From positions 1-18,642 of the forward strand of contig CAMFKA010000011.1 of NCBI GenBank assembly GCA_945957185.1: DNA of 18,642 nucleotides, read 5' to 3'. This DNA is from an uncultured Chlamydiaceae bacterium. GTDB taxonomy: Bacteria; Chlamydiota; Chlamydiia; Chlamydiales; Parachlamydiaceae. Below the pieces are notes generated by a model that saw nothing but the letters and a program-made list of their open reading frames with translations, had not been told where the DNA came from and ran no database searches. The position numbers were made by a program, and so were the translations under genes. Of this stretch, positions 6,943-15,120 are shown one piece after another (position 1 is the stretch's first letter; each line of letters begins with the position of its first letter).

Positions 6943-9900
6943 TTAGAGATAACGCCCGGTAAGCGATTTTTTGCTTTTCGCGACTTGCTCGGGAGTTCCG
7001 GTGCAGACAATTTGCCCCCCAAACTCACCCGCTTCCGGTCCCAAATCGATCACGTAATCCGCATTGCGGATTAAATCGGTGTTGTGCTCGATGATCACCA
7101 TGGTGTTCCCTTTGTCTACAAGATGGTGCAGCACCTTCAACAGCTTCACAATGTCGTCGCTATGCAAACCGGTGGTGGGTTCATCCAAAAGATACAACGT
7201 CTTCCCTGTCGCCCGTTTCGCTAATTCGCGGCTTAGTTTTATCCTTTGCGCTTCTCCTCCGCTCAAGCTTTGCATCTCTTGCCCTAACTTCAAATACCCC
7301 AATCCCACTGCGATGAGGGTATCCAAAATACGAACGATGCGAGGGTGGTCCTCAAAAGCGATTCTCGCTTCATCGACGGTGCACTCCAGATACTGCCCTA
7401 AATTTTTCCCTTTGTAGGTGATTCCTAAGCTAACGGGATTGAGTCGTAACCCTTGGCACTCTTCGCAGACAACGCGGATAGGGGGGAGAAAATGCATTTC
7501 TACTTTTTTGTATCCCAACCCCCAGCAATGCGTACACATTCCTCTGCGATGGTTTGCGCTGAAATGTTTCGCTTGAAGTCCTTTCGCTCTCGCATCGGGA
7601 AGCGATGCAAAGAAGGTACGAATCTTTTCCAAAACTTCGACATAGGTGCTGACATCCGACCGCGAAGTCATTCCAATAGGCTTTTGGTCGATACAGATCA
7701 CCTTATCGATATTGTCGATCCCTGTAACGGTACCGACGGGAAGCGTGATGGTATTCTCTTCGTATAACCCTTTCTGCATTGCAGGCAACAACACTTGATG
7801 GATGAGCGTCGATTTTCCGGATCCGGAGACTCCCGTCACACACGTCATCGCGCGCAAAGGGATCGCACAGGAAATCTTTTTCAAATTGTGCGCTGTGGCA
7901 TTTTTGATTTCGATCTCTCCGTAATCGAGAGGGCGCCTCTTTTTGGGGATAGGGATCTCTAATTTTCCTGATAGATACTTCCCTGTGAGGGAATTTTTAT
8001 CCTTAAGGATCTGCTTATAGGTCCCTTGAGCCATGATGTGGCCTCCATGCTGCCCCGACTGTGGACCAAAGTCAACAATGTGGTCTGCTGTAGCGACGGT
8101 GAGGGGGTCGTGTTCGACCATTAGCATGGTGTTTCCCAAGTCGCGGAGCTGTTTTAACGCCTGGTTTAGGCGGTCGTTGTCGCGGGGATGGAGACCGATG
8201 GTAGGTTCGTCCAGAACGTATAAAACTCCTGTCAATCCGCTTCCTAACTGCCTTGCCAGGCGGATCCGTTGCGTTTCTCCTCCACTTAATGTGGGAGCTT
8301 TTCGGTCCAATGACAAATACGACAGTCCCACTTCAGTCAAAAACTTCAGGCGGCTGCGTAGTTGGCTCATCACCTCTTCGAGAAGTTTTCCTTCTTTTTT
8401 ATCGATTTTGATTTTATCGATGAATTCGAGGGAATGGAGCATAGGAAGGCGGCACAGGTCGCTGATGGATAGGTTTTGGATGGTGACGTGGCGTGCGAGG
8501 GGGTTGAGACGGGAGCCTTTGCAAGAGAAGCATTCCACTTCATCAAGAAGGGGGATGACGCTATCGCGCAGCTCTCCCAATGCTGCCTTGCCGATCTTTG
8601 CCAACACGTGTTGGATACCGATCCAACGCAGCTTCAAGCCATTTTTTAGCTGCAGCCACTTTTCGGAACTTCCTCCATTCAACAAAAATTGCAGTTGGGG
8701 GGCTTTTAGTTCTTTCAAGGGGGCGTAAAGATCAATTTTTTCATTTTCTAGTAATTTTTCGGCGGCAAGGTAGGCTTCGTCGTCGAGGTGCCCCCACAGA
8801 ATGCGCAACAGCTCGACGGTGGACATGTCTAATAATTCGGGATTTTGCGCCAAGTTAGCGCCGTATTGATAACCTAATCCCAAGCATTCGGGGCACATCC
8901 CTTCGGCGACGTTGAAGGCGAAGGTGTGTGGAGTGATTTCCGGATACGATTTTCCTGTGCTTTCTACAGCGAAAGAGAGGTTAAAGAGAACTTCTTCGTC
9001 TTCTTTCAGGACGATCAATTTCCCTTGGCCGTAATGAGAGGCATTTTCGACAGCTTCGAAGAGGCGGTGTCCTGCGGCGGGGTTGACTTTAAGTCTATCC
9101 ACAACGAGTTGTAACACATTTTTTCGTTTGCGATCGAAAGGGATCTGTTGATCCTCGTCGTCGAGGTCATAGATCTCGCCGTTCAAACGGATGCGCACAA
9201 ATCCTTGTCTTCGTAGGCGCCCCAACGCATCTTCAAATTTTTCGTTCTTGCTCAGTTCAATTGGAGCCAAAATTTGCAATTTTGTCCCTTCCGGCCATGA
9301 AAGAATTCTCTCGACGACGTGGTCTTTGCTGATCGCTTTGATCACTTCTCCTGTTTCAGGGCAATGGGGAATGCCGATGCGGGCGTAGAGGATACGGAGG
9401 AAGTCGTAAATTTCAGTCATGGTTCCCACAGTCGACCGTGGGTTTCCTGCGTGGGATTTTTGTTCGATCGCGATTGCGGGAGACAACCCATCGACATGTC
9501 CCACCTTGGGTTTTGGCATCTGTTTCACAAATTGCCGCGCATAGGGCGAGAGCGATTCAATGTAACGGCGTTGCCCTTCTGCGTAGATCGTCTCAAAAGC
9601 GAGCGATGTTTTTCCGGACCCCGATGGGCCGGTGAAAATCGTCAACTTTTCTCGAGGAATCTCTAACGAAATATTTTTAAGGTTGTTTTGCTCGCAATTT
9701 TCCACACGGATTTCTCTAATTTCGGAGGTTTCCTTAACGCGGCGAGGGCGTTTCGAGAGCTCCTTCATCTTTTGTGCGGGGTTGTATTCAAGCACTTCAC
9801 GGACGGCGTGGCCTGTCGGGGTGTCCATTTTTGCAATTTTTTCCGGAGAGCCTGTCGCGATAATTTCGCCACCGCCGGCGCCGCCTTCGGGGCCAATGTC

Positions 9901-12603
9901 GACGATCCAGTCCGCCATCTTCACCACATCCATGTTGTGTTCGATGACAACGACGGTGTTTCCTCGATCGACCAATTCTTTTAACACTTTTAGCAGGTGG
10001 CTAATGTCGTGAAAATGGAGTCCGGTGGTGGGTTCGTCAAAAATATAAAGAGTTTTTCCTGTCGCGGGACGGACGAGCTCTTTCGCCAATTTAATCCGCT
10101 GCGCTTCTCCTCCGGAGAGCGTGGTGGAGGATTGCCCCAATTTGATGTACTCCATTCCCACTTTCTGTAAAGTTTCCAATTTGTGACGAATGGAAGGGAT
10201 GTTGGCAAAAAGTTCGAGCGTTTGAGAGACATCCATCTCCAAAATGTCGTGGATATTGCGCCCTTTAAAAAATACCGATAACGTTTCCGGATCAAACCTG
10301 CGATTTTTGCATTGCGGGCATTCCACCCACTCCGCTTCGAGAAAGTCCATATCGATTTTGACCATCCCCATTCCTTGACATTGGGGGCATGATCCCTCTT
10401 TGACGTTAAAGCTGAAGCGTCCAGGTTTGTACCCACGAGCTTGACTTTCAGGTAGTTGCGCAAATAAATCGCGAATTTCATCGAATACTTTAATATAGGT
10501 TCCCGGATTTGACCTGGGATTTCTGCCGATCGGTGTTTGGTCGATAGCGATCACTTTATCGAGATAGTCGACCCCTTTGACCTCTTTATGCGCTCCTACA
10601 ACATGTTCCCCTTTGTGGAGCTTGTTGGATAGAATTGGATAGAGAATGTCGGTGATGAGCGAAGATTTTCCCGATCCTGAAACGCCTGTGATCGCGACAA
10701 AGAGTCCAACAGGGACTTTTAAGTGAACATTTTTTAAATTGTGGTGTGTGGCGCCAAGAATTTCGATGAACTCTTTTCCCGGCTTTTTCCGTTTCTTGGG
10801 TACCGAGATAGATTCTCTTCCACTGAGGTAGGCGCCGGTGGAAGATTTGGGGTTTTTAAGTAACTCTTCTAACGTTCCATTGACGACAATCTCCCCACCA
10901 CGCACTCCCGGTCCGGGACCAAAATCCACCACGCGGTCAGCTTCCCAAATTGTCTCTTCGTCATGTTCTACCACAACGACTGTGTTGCCCATATCTCGAA
11001 GATGCTTGAGAGTGTGGATGAGTTGCTTGTTATCGCGAGGATGAAGGCCTATTGAAGGTTCGTCTAATACATAGGTGATTCCTACAAGACCGCAACCAAT
11101 CTGCGAGGCTAGTCGCACGCGCTGCGCTTCTCCCCCTGAGAGCGTCGGCGCGGTTCTGTTGAGCGTCAAATAGTGCAGACCGACGTTCAGCATAAAACGC
11201 AGGCGCTCCCGTATTTCTTTCAAAAGCTCTTCGGCGATGATGGCATCTTGAGAAGGAAGTTTCAGGCGGTCGAAAAATTCTGCGCACTCGCCGATTGTCA
11301 TCGCTGTGATTTCGCTGATTCTTCTTCCTCCCAGCAAGGTTGCGGCCGGATACGGTTTTAGCCTTTCGCCGTGGCATTCCGAGCAAACTTGTTCGCTCAT
11401 CAGCTTTTTCATTTTATTGCGGTACACATCGCTTTTCGCTTCTGCTAAACGAGATTGCGCTTCGTGAAGGATTCCTCTCCATTGCACGTGATCGGTCCAG
11501 GTTGCTCCGGTCACGGGGTGAACGAATTGCATCCTTGTCCATTTCTTGTCAGTACCGTACAAAAGAACTTTTTTCGCTGTTTCGGACAGTTTTTTCCACG
11601 GTGTGTGAACATCAAAATCGTAAAGTCGAGCAAGATTGTCGAAGATATTTCCAAAACGGACGGTGGTATAAGAGCTTCCAACCGAACAGCAATCTTCGGC
11701 GATGCTTTTGTCCGGATCGATGATCAAGTCGAGATTGAACTCATTGACGACGCCAAGACCGCTGCAGCGAGGACACATGCCGCCGGGGCTGTTAAAAGAG
11801 AAGTCGTGCGGTTCTAATGAGGAGTAGGAGCGTTGAGATTTTGGAGAGTAAGCGTGCATCGAAAAGAGGGTTTCTTCCTCTTTATCGGGATCGTATATGC
11901 TGCAAACCCCCGCTCCAAAATTCAAGGCGTTTGTCAACGCCTCCGCAATGCGCGAGTTGTTTTCCGCGGAGATCGAGAGCCTGTCAATGACGATATCAAT
12001 TGTGTGGGCAACGGTGCCGTCTAACGAAATGCCATCATTTAAATTAATGATTTCACCATCAACGCGAACACGCATGAACCCTTTGCGAAGCAAGTCTTGA
12101 AAATCTTCTTTAAATTCCCCCTTTTTAGAGCGTGCAAAAGGGGCGAGAATGAGTAACTTTGTTCCGGTTGGAAGGCTTTGGACAACTTTGATGATTCTTT
12201 CGCGGCTTTGTGGAAGTACCGCTTCGCCGCTAATGGGGCAGTGGGGGATGCCGACACGGGCATAAAGCACTCGCAAATAATCGTAGATCTCTGTCAACGT
12301 CCCTACTGTCGATCGAGGATTCTTCCCGGCAGTCTTCTGTTCAATTGATATTGTCGGAGTAATCCCTTCGGCGTGCTCCATTTCGGGTTTCGACATCTCA
12401 TCCATTTGACGGCGGGCGAAGGTGGAGAGAGATTCAATGTATCTGCGTTGCCCTTCAGCATAGAGGGTGTCGAAAGCTAAAGACGATTTGCCCGACCCGG
12501 AAACACCTGTAAAGACGATAAGCTCGTTTGTGTCTAACGTTAGATCAACCGATTTTAGGTTGTGGACGCGTACTTTTTTTAAGACTATTTGACGGTCGTT
12601 CAT
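6943..12603 (-). CDS. uvrA: Excinuclease ABC subunit A, tandem-fused double UvrA
   Basis: DNA damage-recognition ATPase of nucleotide excision repair; with UvrB it scans DNA and loads UvrB at lesions for UvrC incision in the cytoplasm. At 1886 residues it is about twice the length of an ordinary UvrA. There are two complete copies, residues 1 to about 950 and about 960 to 1886. Each has two ABC ATPase modules: Walker A motifs G-x-S-G-S-G-K-S/T at 33-40 and near 639, 991 and 1591, and ABC signatures L-S-G-G-E-x-Q-R near 488, 828, 1440 and 1780. Each copy keeps CxxC zinc-binding pairs (for example near 740/762 and 1691/1713). All catalytic motifs look intact in both halves, which have clearly diverged, so this is an old fusion and not an assembly duplication. 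Such a fusion is typical of Chlamydiota. A weak CGGAAAA ribosome site precedes the ATG, and a 163-bp palindrome starts 25 bp upstream. Confidence 0.97.
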   Translation of the reverse strand: MNDRQIVLKKVRVHNLKSVDLTLDTNELIVFTGVSGSGKSSLAFDTLYAEGQRRYIESLSTFARRQMDEMSKPEMEHAEGITPTISIEQKTAGKNPRSTVGTLTEIYDYLRVLYARVGIPHCPISGEAVLPQSRERIIKVVQSLPTGTKLLILAPFARSKKGEFKEDFQDLLRKGFMRVRVDGEIINLNDGISLDGTVAHTIDIVIDRLSISAENNSRIAEALTNALNFGAGVCSIYDPDKEEETLFSMHAYSPKSQRSYSSLEPHDFSFNSPGGMCPRCSGLGVVNEFNLDLIIDPDKSIAEDCCSVGSSYTTVRFGNIFDNLARLYDFDVHTPWKKLSETAKKVLLYGTDKKWTRMQFVHPVTGATWTDHVQWRGILHEAQSRLAEAKSDVYRNKMKKLMSEQVCSECHGERLKPYPAATLLGGRRISEITAMTIGECAEFFDRLKLPSQDAIIAEELLKEIRERLRFMLNVGLHYLTLNRTAPTLSGGEAQRVRLASQIGCGLVGITYVLDEPSIGLHPRDNKQLIHTLKHLRDMGNTVVVVEHDEETIWEADRVVDFGPGPGVRGGEIVVNGTLEELLKNPKSSTGAYLSGRESISVPKKRKKPGKEFIEILGATHHNLKNVHLKVPVGLFVAITGVSGSGKSSLITDILYPILSNKLHKGEHVVGAHKEVKGVDYLDKVIAIDQTPIGRNPRSNPGTYIKVFDEIRDLFAQLPESQARGYKPGRFSFNVKEGSCPQCQGMGMVKIDMDFLEAEWVECPQCKNRRFDPETLSVFFKGRNIHDILEMDVSQTLELFANIPSIRHKLETLQKVGMEYIKLGQSSTTLSGGEAQRIKLAKELVRPATGKTLYIFDEPTTGLHFHDISHLLKVLKELVDRGNTVVVIEHNMDVVKMADWIVDIGPEGGAGGGEIIATGSPEKIAKMDTPTGHAVREVLEYNPAQKMKELSKRPRRVKETSEIREIRVENCEQNNLKNISLEIPREKLTIFTGPSGSGKTSLAFETIYAEGQRRYIESLSPYARQFVKQMPKPKVGHVDGLSPAIAIEQKSHAGNPRSTVGTMTEIYDFLRILYARIGIPHCPETGEVIKAISKDHVVERILSWPEGTKLQILAPIELSKNEKFEDALGRLRRQGFVRIRLNGEIYDLDDEDQQIPFDRKRKNVLQLVVDRLKVNPAAGHRLFEAVENASHYGQGKLIVLKEDEEVLFNLSFAVESTGKSYPEITPHTFAFNVAEGMCPECLGLGYQYGANLAQNPELLDMSTVELLRILWGHLDDEAYLAAEKLLENEKIDLYAPLKELKAPQLQFLLNGGSSEKWLQLKNGLKLRWIGIQHVLAKIGKAALGELRDSVIPLLDEVECFSCKGSRLNPLARHVTIQNLSISDLCRLPMLHSLEFIDKIKIDKKEGKLLEEVMSQLRSRLKFLTEVGLSYLSLDRKAPTLSGGETQRIRLARQLGSGLTGVLYVLDEPTIGLHPRDNDRLNQALKQLRDLGNTMLMVEHDPLTVATADHIVDFGPQSGQHGGHIMAQGTYKQILKDKNSLTGKYLSGKLEIPIPKKRRPLDYGEIEIKNATAHNLKKISCAIPLRAMTCVTGVSGSGKSTLIHQVLLPAMQKGLYEENTITLPVGTVTGIDNIDKVICIDQKPIGMTSRSDVSTYVEVLEKIRTFFASLPDARAKGLQAKHFSANHRRGMCTHCWGLGYKKVEMHFLPPIRVVCEECQGLRLNPVSLGITYKGKNLGQYLECTVDEARIAFEDHPRIVRILDTLIAVGLGYLKLGQEMQSLSGGEAQRIKLSRELAKRATGKTLYLLDEPTTGLHSDDIVKLLKVLHHLVDKGNTMVIIEHNTDLIRNADYVIDLGPEAGEFGGQIVCTGTPEQVAKSKKSLTGRYL

Positions 12604-12627
12604 TTTTCCGAATAGTTGAATCGTGTC

Positions 12628-12790
12628 AGAGGATGATTACAAAGTGTGATCAAGATGCTTTGCTATGAAAATCGGCTATGTGAGGACGAAAAATTTTCGC
12701 AATATAAAAAATATATTCCGAAAATTTTTCGTCCTCACATAGCCGATTTTAATACACAAATCATCCGATCGAACTTTGTAATCATCCTCT
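12628..12790. repeat. 163-bp near-palindromic element (MITE-like)
   Basis: Terminal inverted repeats of 18 bp are perfect: AGAGGATGATTACAAAGT (12628-12645) against ACTTTGTAATCATCCTCT (12773-12790). Inside, a second perfect inverted repeat of 32 bp (12668-12699 with 12719-12750) leads to a 19-nt centre that can itself pair 6 bp (12701-12706 with 12712-12717). The 22-nt segments between outer and inner repeats (12646-12667 and 12751-12772) are still recognisably complementary, with a few substitutions and small indels. No open frame and no clear target-site duplication were seen. It fills most of the spacer between uvrA and the divergent secreted-protein gene and could fold into a very long hairpin in DNA or RNA. 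Confidence 0.85.
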
Positions 12791-12819
12791 TAGAATAACG
12801 TAATTCAGGAAAGAATTAA

Positions 12820-12848
12820 TTGCAACAAAATTAAACTTTAGGAATATT
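12820..12848 (+). promoter_or_regulatory. Possible promoter of the secreted-protein gene
   Basis: TTGCAA (12820-12825) and AATATT (12843-12848) are 17 bp apart, just outside the palindromic element and 65 bp before the coding start. Each box matches consensus at four of six positions. Downstream, AGGGCGTC occurs twice (12862-12869 and 12876-12883), a possible but unproven regulatory site. Confidence 0.35.
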
Positions 12849-12912
12849 GAATATTTGATAGAGGGCGTCAAAGTAAGGGCGTCCTCGGGATCAAAAGGTT
12901 TACGAGGGATTA

Positions 12913-13635
12913 ATGCTTATGAAAAATTCATTAGCAAAAATAATGTTGGTTTACACACTGTTTGCAACAAGTGTAACCCTGTCCGCTCATGCCTCCGGAA
13001 TTTTTACTATCAGTTATTTTGATCACGATAACAGTCAAGATGCGACAACCGAAGAAAGCGTTTTAGATGGTTCGACAGCAGGGTTTTTCACTTTTGCTCC
13101 GGAGCCTTTCGACGCTTCCATAGCGCTTAACGATAACCCACCAGCACCACAAGAAGACAATTTCATTGATAAGCAAGCTCTCTACGAAGAAATTTATTTG
13201 AGCCAACTTTTCGAAGAACTTCAACTCATGAATGATTATGACGAGCTGCTCACAGCGCTCTCCATTCAAGAAGCTAGAAAAGCAGAAGAGGAGCGTCAAG
13301 CTCAACTCGCTTTCGATCACGACTACTACGAGTTGATGGGGGCGTACTCCTATCATCTAGAGTTTGATCTAGTGATGGCTTACCTCGCTAATATTCAGCT
13401 CAACAGCGATTACGACGAGCTTATGGATGCTCTCGCTGCCGTAGATCTCGATTCACAATCATTCGATATCCGCTTCAGTGATGCCACCTATAGTGAAGAT
13501 GAGGCTCCTGTAGAGTCTGATGAGATCGACTTCGCTAAATTAAGCCCTTCTCAGCGCGCAGAATTGCAAGAGCGCATGGAGCACGGTGAGTTAGCAGAAG
13601 TAGACCGCGCCATCCAACGCGGTAATTCCAATTAA
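12913..13635 (+). CDS. Secreted acidic protein with three internal repeats (240 aa)
   Basis: Not a family I recognise. The N-terminus is a typical Sec signal peptide: Lys-containing start, hydrophobic core about residues 9-23, and Ala-His-Ala before a Ser near residue 27, a likely signal peptidase I site. The mature protein is strongly acidic. Three related segments are centred on an acidic/aromatic D-Y-D/Y-E-L motif followed by two helical residues and Ala: residues 107-117, 134-146 and 164-175, spaced 28-29 residues apart, which suggests a helical repeat. The C-terminal 40 residues are charged and helical. The start is either 12913 or Met3 at 12919, since GAGGG (12904-12908) lies between the usual distances for both. 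It is a single gene with its own terminator, probably periplasmic or secreted. Function unknown. Confidence 0.8.
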   Translation: MLMKNSLAKIMLVYTLFATSVTLSAHASGIFTISYFDHDNSQDATTEESVLDGSTAGFFTFAPEPFDASIALNDNPPAPQEDNFIDKQALYEEIYLSQLFEELQLMNDYDELLTALSIQEARKAEEERQAQLAFDHDYYELMGAYSYHLEFDLVMAYLANIQLNSDYDELMDALAAVDLDSQSFDIRFSDATYSEDEAPVESDEIDFAKLSPSQRAELQERMEHGELAEVDRAIQRGNSN

Positions 13636-13643
13636 TATAGAAG

Positions 13644-13682
13644 ACCCTGATTGTAATATGAAGCAATCAGGGTTTCTTTTTT
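13644..13682 (+). terminator. Intrinsic terminator
   Basis: A 10-bp perfect stem ACCCTGATTG / CAATCAGGGT (13644-13653 with 13664-13673) with a 10-nt loop is followed by TTTCTTTTTT (13673-13682), a classic Rho-independent terminator for the secreted-protein gene. Its T tract overlaps the last base pairs of the convergent transporter gene, and the stem may also stop that transcript. Confidence 0.9.
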
Positions 13683-14925
13683 AGGTCGCAGTTGCCGGAA
13701 CCGGCTCTTCAACGTTCACCCAAAGAGCGATGAACATGCTGACAGCCGCCAATCCAACCCAATACCATCCTAAGCTGGAAGCTAAGCCTGTTTGTTGGTA
13801 AATCCATAGCGATATTGCCGTTGTAGGAACTCCCAAAAGCTGATGTCCCAACGAGAATGCCACCCCCGTACCTGTAAAGCGGATGCTATCGGGAAGCAGC
13901 TTTTGCGACCAAGGGAGCACGGTAGCAGAAAAAGAGACTCCAATGACCATAAGGAAGAATCGTACGCTCATCACCCCCAAAAATGTTGCCCCATCAAGCA
14001 TACTGAAAAGGGGAATCCCAAACAGCATTGTAGCTAGCGAACCCAAAACCAGCATCGCGCGGAGTGATATAAAATATCCAAGCCACGCAAAGCAAGGAAG
14101 CAACAGAAAATCGATGACCATAAAAAAAGTGTTCATACTCATTGCGTCCACTTTTGATAATCCTGTTACAAACGGCGTGGCAGCATTGATAAGGACAAAA
14201 GCGACCGAATAGCATGAGTAAGAGAATCCATAAATGGTCGCGATCGCTACAATTTCTAATTTGTAATTCCAGAGATTGGTAAAAAGCTCTTTGGGGCGTA
14301 CGACCCTCTTCGCCGGACTTTTGTATGTGGTGTCTTTACGAAGAAAATAGACAAACAGGAGCGTTAACGAACCCAAGAAATAAAGCGTTCTCCATTCCGT
14401 TTCAGCCCACCCATTAAGCCCTAAAACAGTGATTGCAGCAGAGGATAACATAATCCCGGCCATCGACGCGGCGTTGTAAAACCCGCTCATCATGTTCTTG
14501 TGTTCCGGCTCTGTATTTTCCATCAGAAGAACGCCGCCGCTGGAAACCTCACCGGCACCAAAAAAGCTTTGCAGCATCCTTGCAAGCGCTAGTAATAACG
14601 GGGCCCACACTCCGGCTTGATCGTAAGTGGGGAGGAATCCCATAGCAATTGTGACAATGGCGACACCTAAAAGCGATAAGGTGAATGCGCTTTTTCCGCC
14701 TAACAAGTCTCCAATGTAACCAAAGAAAAGTGTGCCCACTGGTCTAGTGAAAGCGCCGACAGGAAGAACGGCATAAGTGAGGATGATAGAGGTAAGAGGG
14801 TCATCGGAAGGGAAAAACTGGTGAGCAAAAAATGGAGCTAATAATCCGTAAAGGGCTGTGTCGTAGTGGTCGAAGAGGTTTCCTAAAAGGACGCTCCATT
14901 GGAATCGGGAAGGGAGAAATTTCAT
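13681..14925 (-). CDS. MFS transporter, ProP-like (metabolite:H+ symporter type)
   Basis: Inner-membrane secondary transporter of about 12 transmembrane helices. The N-terminal half has the pattern of the metabolite:proton symporter subfamily that includes ProP (proline/betaine): G15-N-L-F-D-H-Y-D, then F-F-P-S-D-D-P near 37-43, R-P-V-G at 61-64, the MFS motif A region G-Y-I-G-D-x-x-G-G-K (69-78), and P-T-Y-D-Q-A-G-V-W-A-P near 99-109. At 414 residues it is shorter than ProP and lacks the C-terminal coiled coil that ProP uses for osmosensing, so osmotic regulation is not expected and the substrate is unknown. The start is supported by AGGAG (14936-14940) and its own promoter. It is convergent with the secreted-protein gene. 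In an intracellular bacterium it may import a host metabolite or osmolyte (inference). Confidence 0.88.
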   Translation of the reverse strand: MKFLPSRFQWSVLLGNLFDHYDTALYGLLAPFFAHQFFPSDDPLTSIILTYAVLPVGAFTRPVGTLFFGYIGDLLGGKSAFTLSLLGVAIVTIAMGFLPTYDQAGVWAPLLLALARMLQSFFGAGEVSSGGVLLMENTEPEHKNMMSGFYNAASMAGIMLSSAAITVLGLNGWAETEWRTLYFLGSLTLLFVYFLRKDTTYKSPAKRVVRPKELFTNLWNYKLEIVAIATIYGFSYSCYSVAFVLINAATPFVTGLSKVDAMSMNTFFMVIDFLLLPCFAWLGYFISLRAMLVLGSLATMLFGIPLFSMLDGATFLGVMSVRFFLMVIGVSFSATVLPWSQKLLPDSIRFTGTGVAFSLGHQLLGVPTTAISLWIYQQTGLASSLGWYWVGLAAVSMFIALWVNVEEPVPATAT

Positions 14926-14957
14926 TTGTGATGAACTCCTGTTTTAACATTGTAGGA

Positions 14958-14986
14958 ATTCTACACAGTGAAGTAATAAACGACAA
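14958..14986 (-). promoter_or_regulatory. Promoter of the MFS transporter gene
   Basis: On the minus strand, TTGTCG (14986-14981) and TAGAAT (14963-14958) are exactly 17 bp apart, 33 bp upstream of the start codon. The -35 box lies within 10 bp of the end of the repeat element at 14992, so insertion of that element may have replaced upstream regulatory sequence. Confidence 0.55.
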
Positions 14987-14991
14987 GAGAA

Positions 14992-15101
14992 TAGGATAAG
15001 TCACTTACACACAACGCAAGAGCGCATCGACAAGTCGATGCAAAGGAAAGCGGCGACAAGTCGTGCGTACTCCAAAGTTATTCATTTAGCGACTTATCCT
15101 A
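14992..15101. repeat. Palindromic intergenic element, copy 2 (one-armed)
   Basis: A 110-bp segment bounded by perfect 11-bp inverted terminal repeats, TAGGATAAGTC (14992-15002) and GACTTATCCTA (15091-15101). It contains the perfect 18-nt palindromic stem 15024-15041 and a second CGACAAGTCG core (15054-15063). Positions 15023-15108 match copy 1 (6691-6776) in opposite orientation with about 8 differences in 86 positions, the identity extending about 6 bp beyond the terminal repeat. It lies 19 bp after the der stop codon. No open reading frame is supported. Confidence 0.8.
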
Positions 15102-15120
15102 CAAGGCTATTTCGCAGCTG

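Noticed and set aside
6672..7074. Open frames on both strands (6672-7028 minus, 6724-7074 plus) covering the repeat element and the uvrA 3' end
   Set aside because: Their translations are mostly the palindromic repeat and the reverse side of uvrA; they lack ribosome sites and overlap a certain gene.
7064..12263. Many open frames of 60-230 codons opposite or out of frame within uvrA
   Set aside because: All lie inside the double uvrA reading frame, show no ribosome site and no protein-like composition; they are shadows of its codon pattern.
6943..12603. Assembly duplication as the source of the double UvrA
   Set aside because: The two halves are clearly diverged in sequence and the reading frame is continuous, so a misassembled copy does not explain it; the fusion is expected in this phylum.
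12603..12800. Target-site duplication flanking the 163-bp palindrome
   Set aside because: The bases next to the two ends do not match at any useful length, so transposition cannot be shown from this copy.
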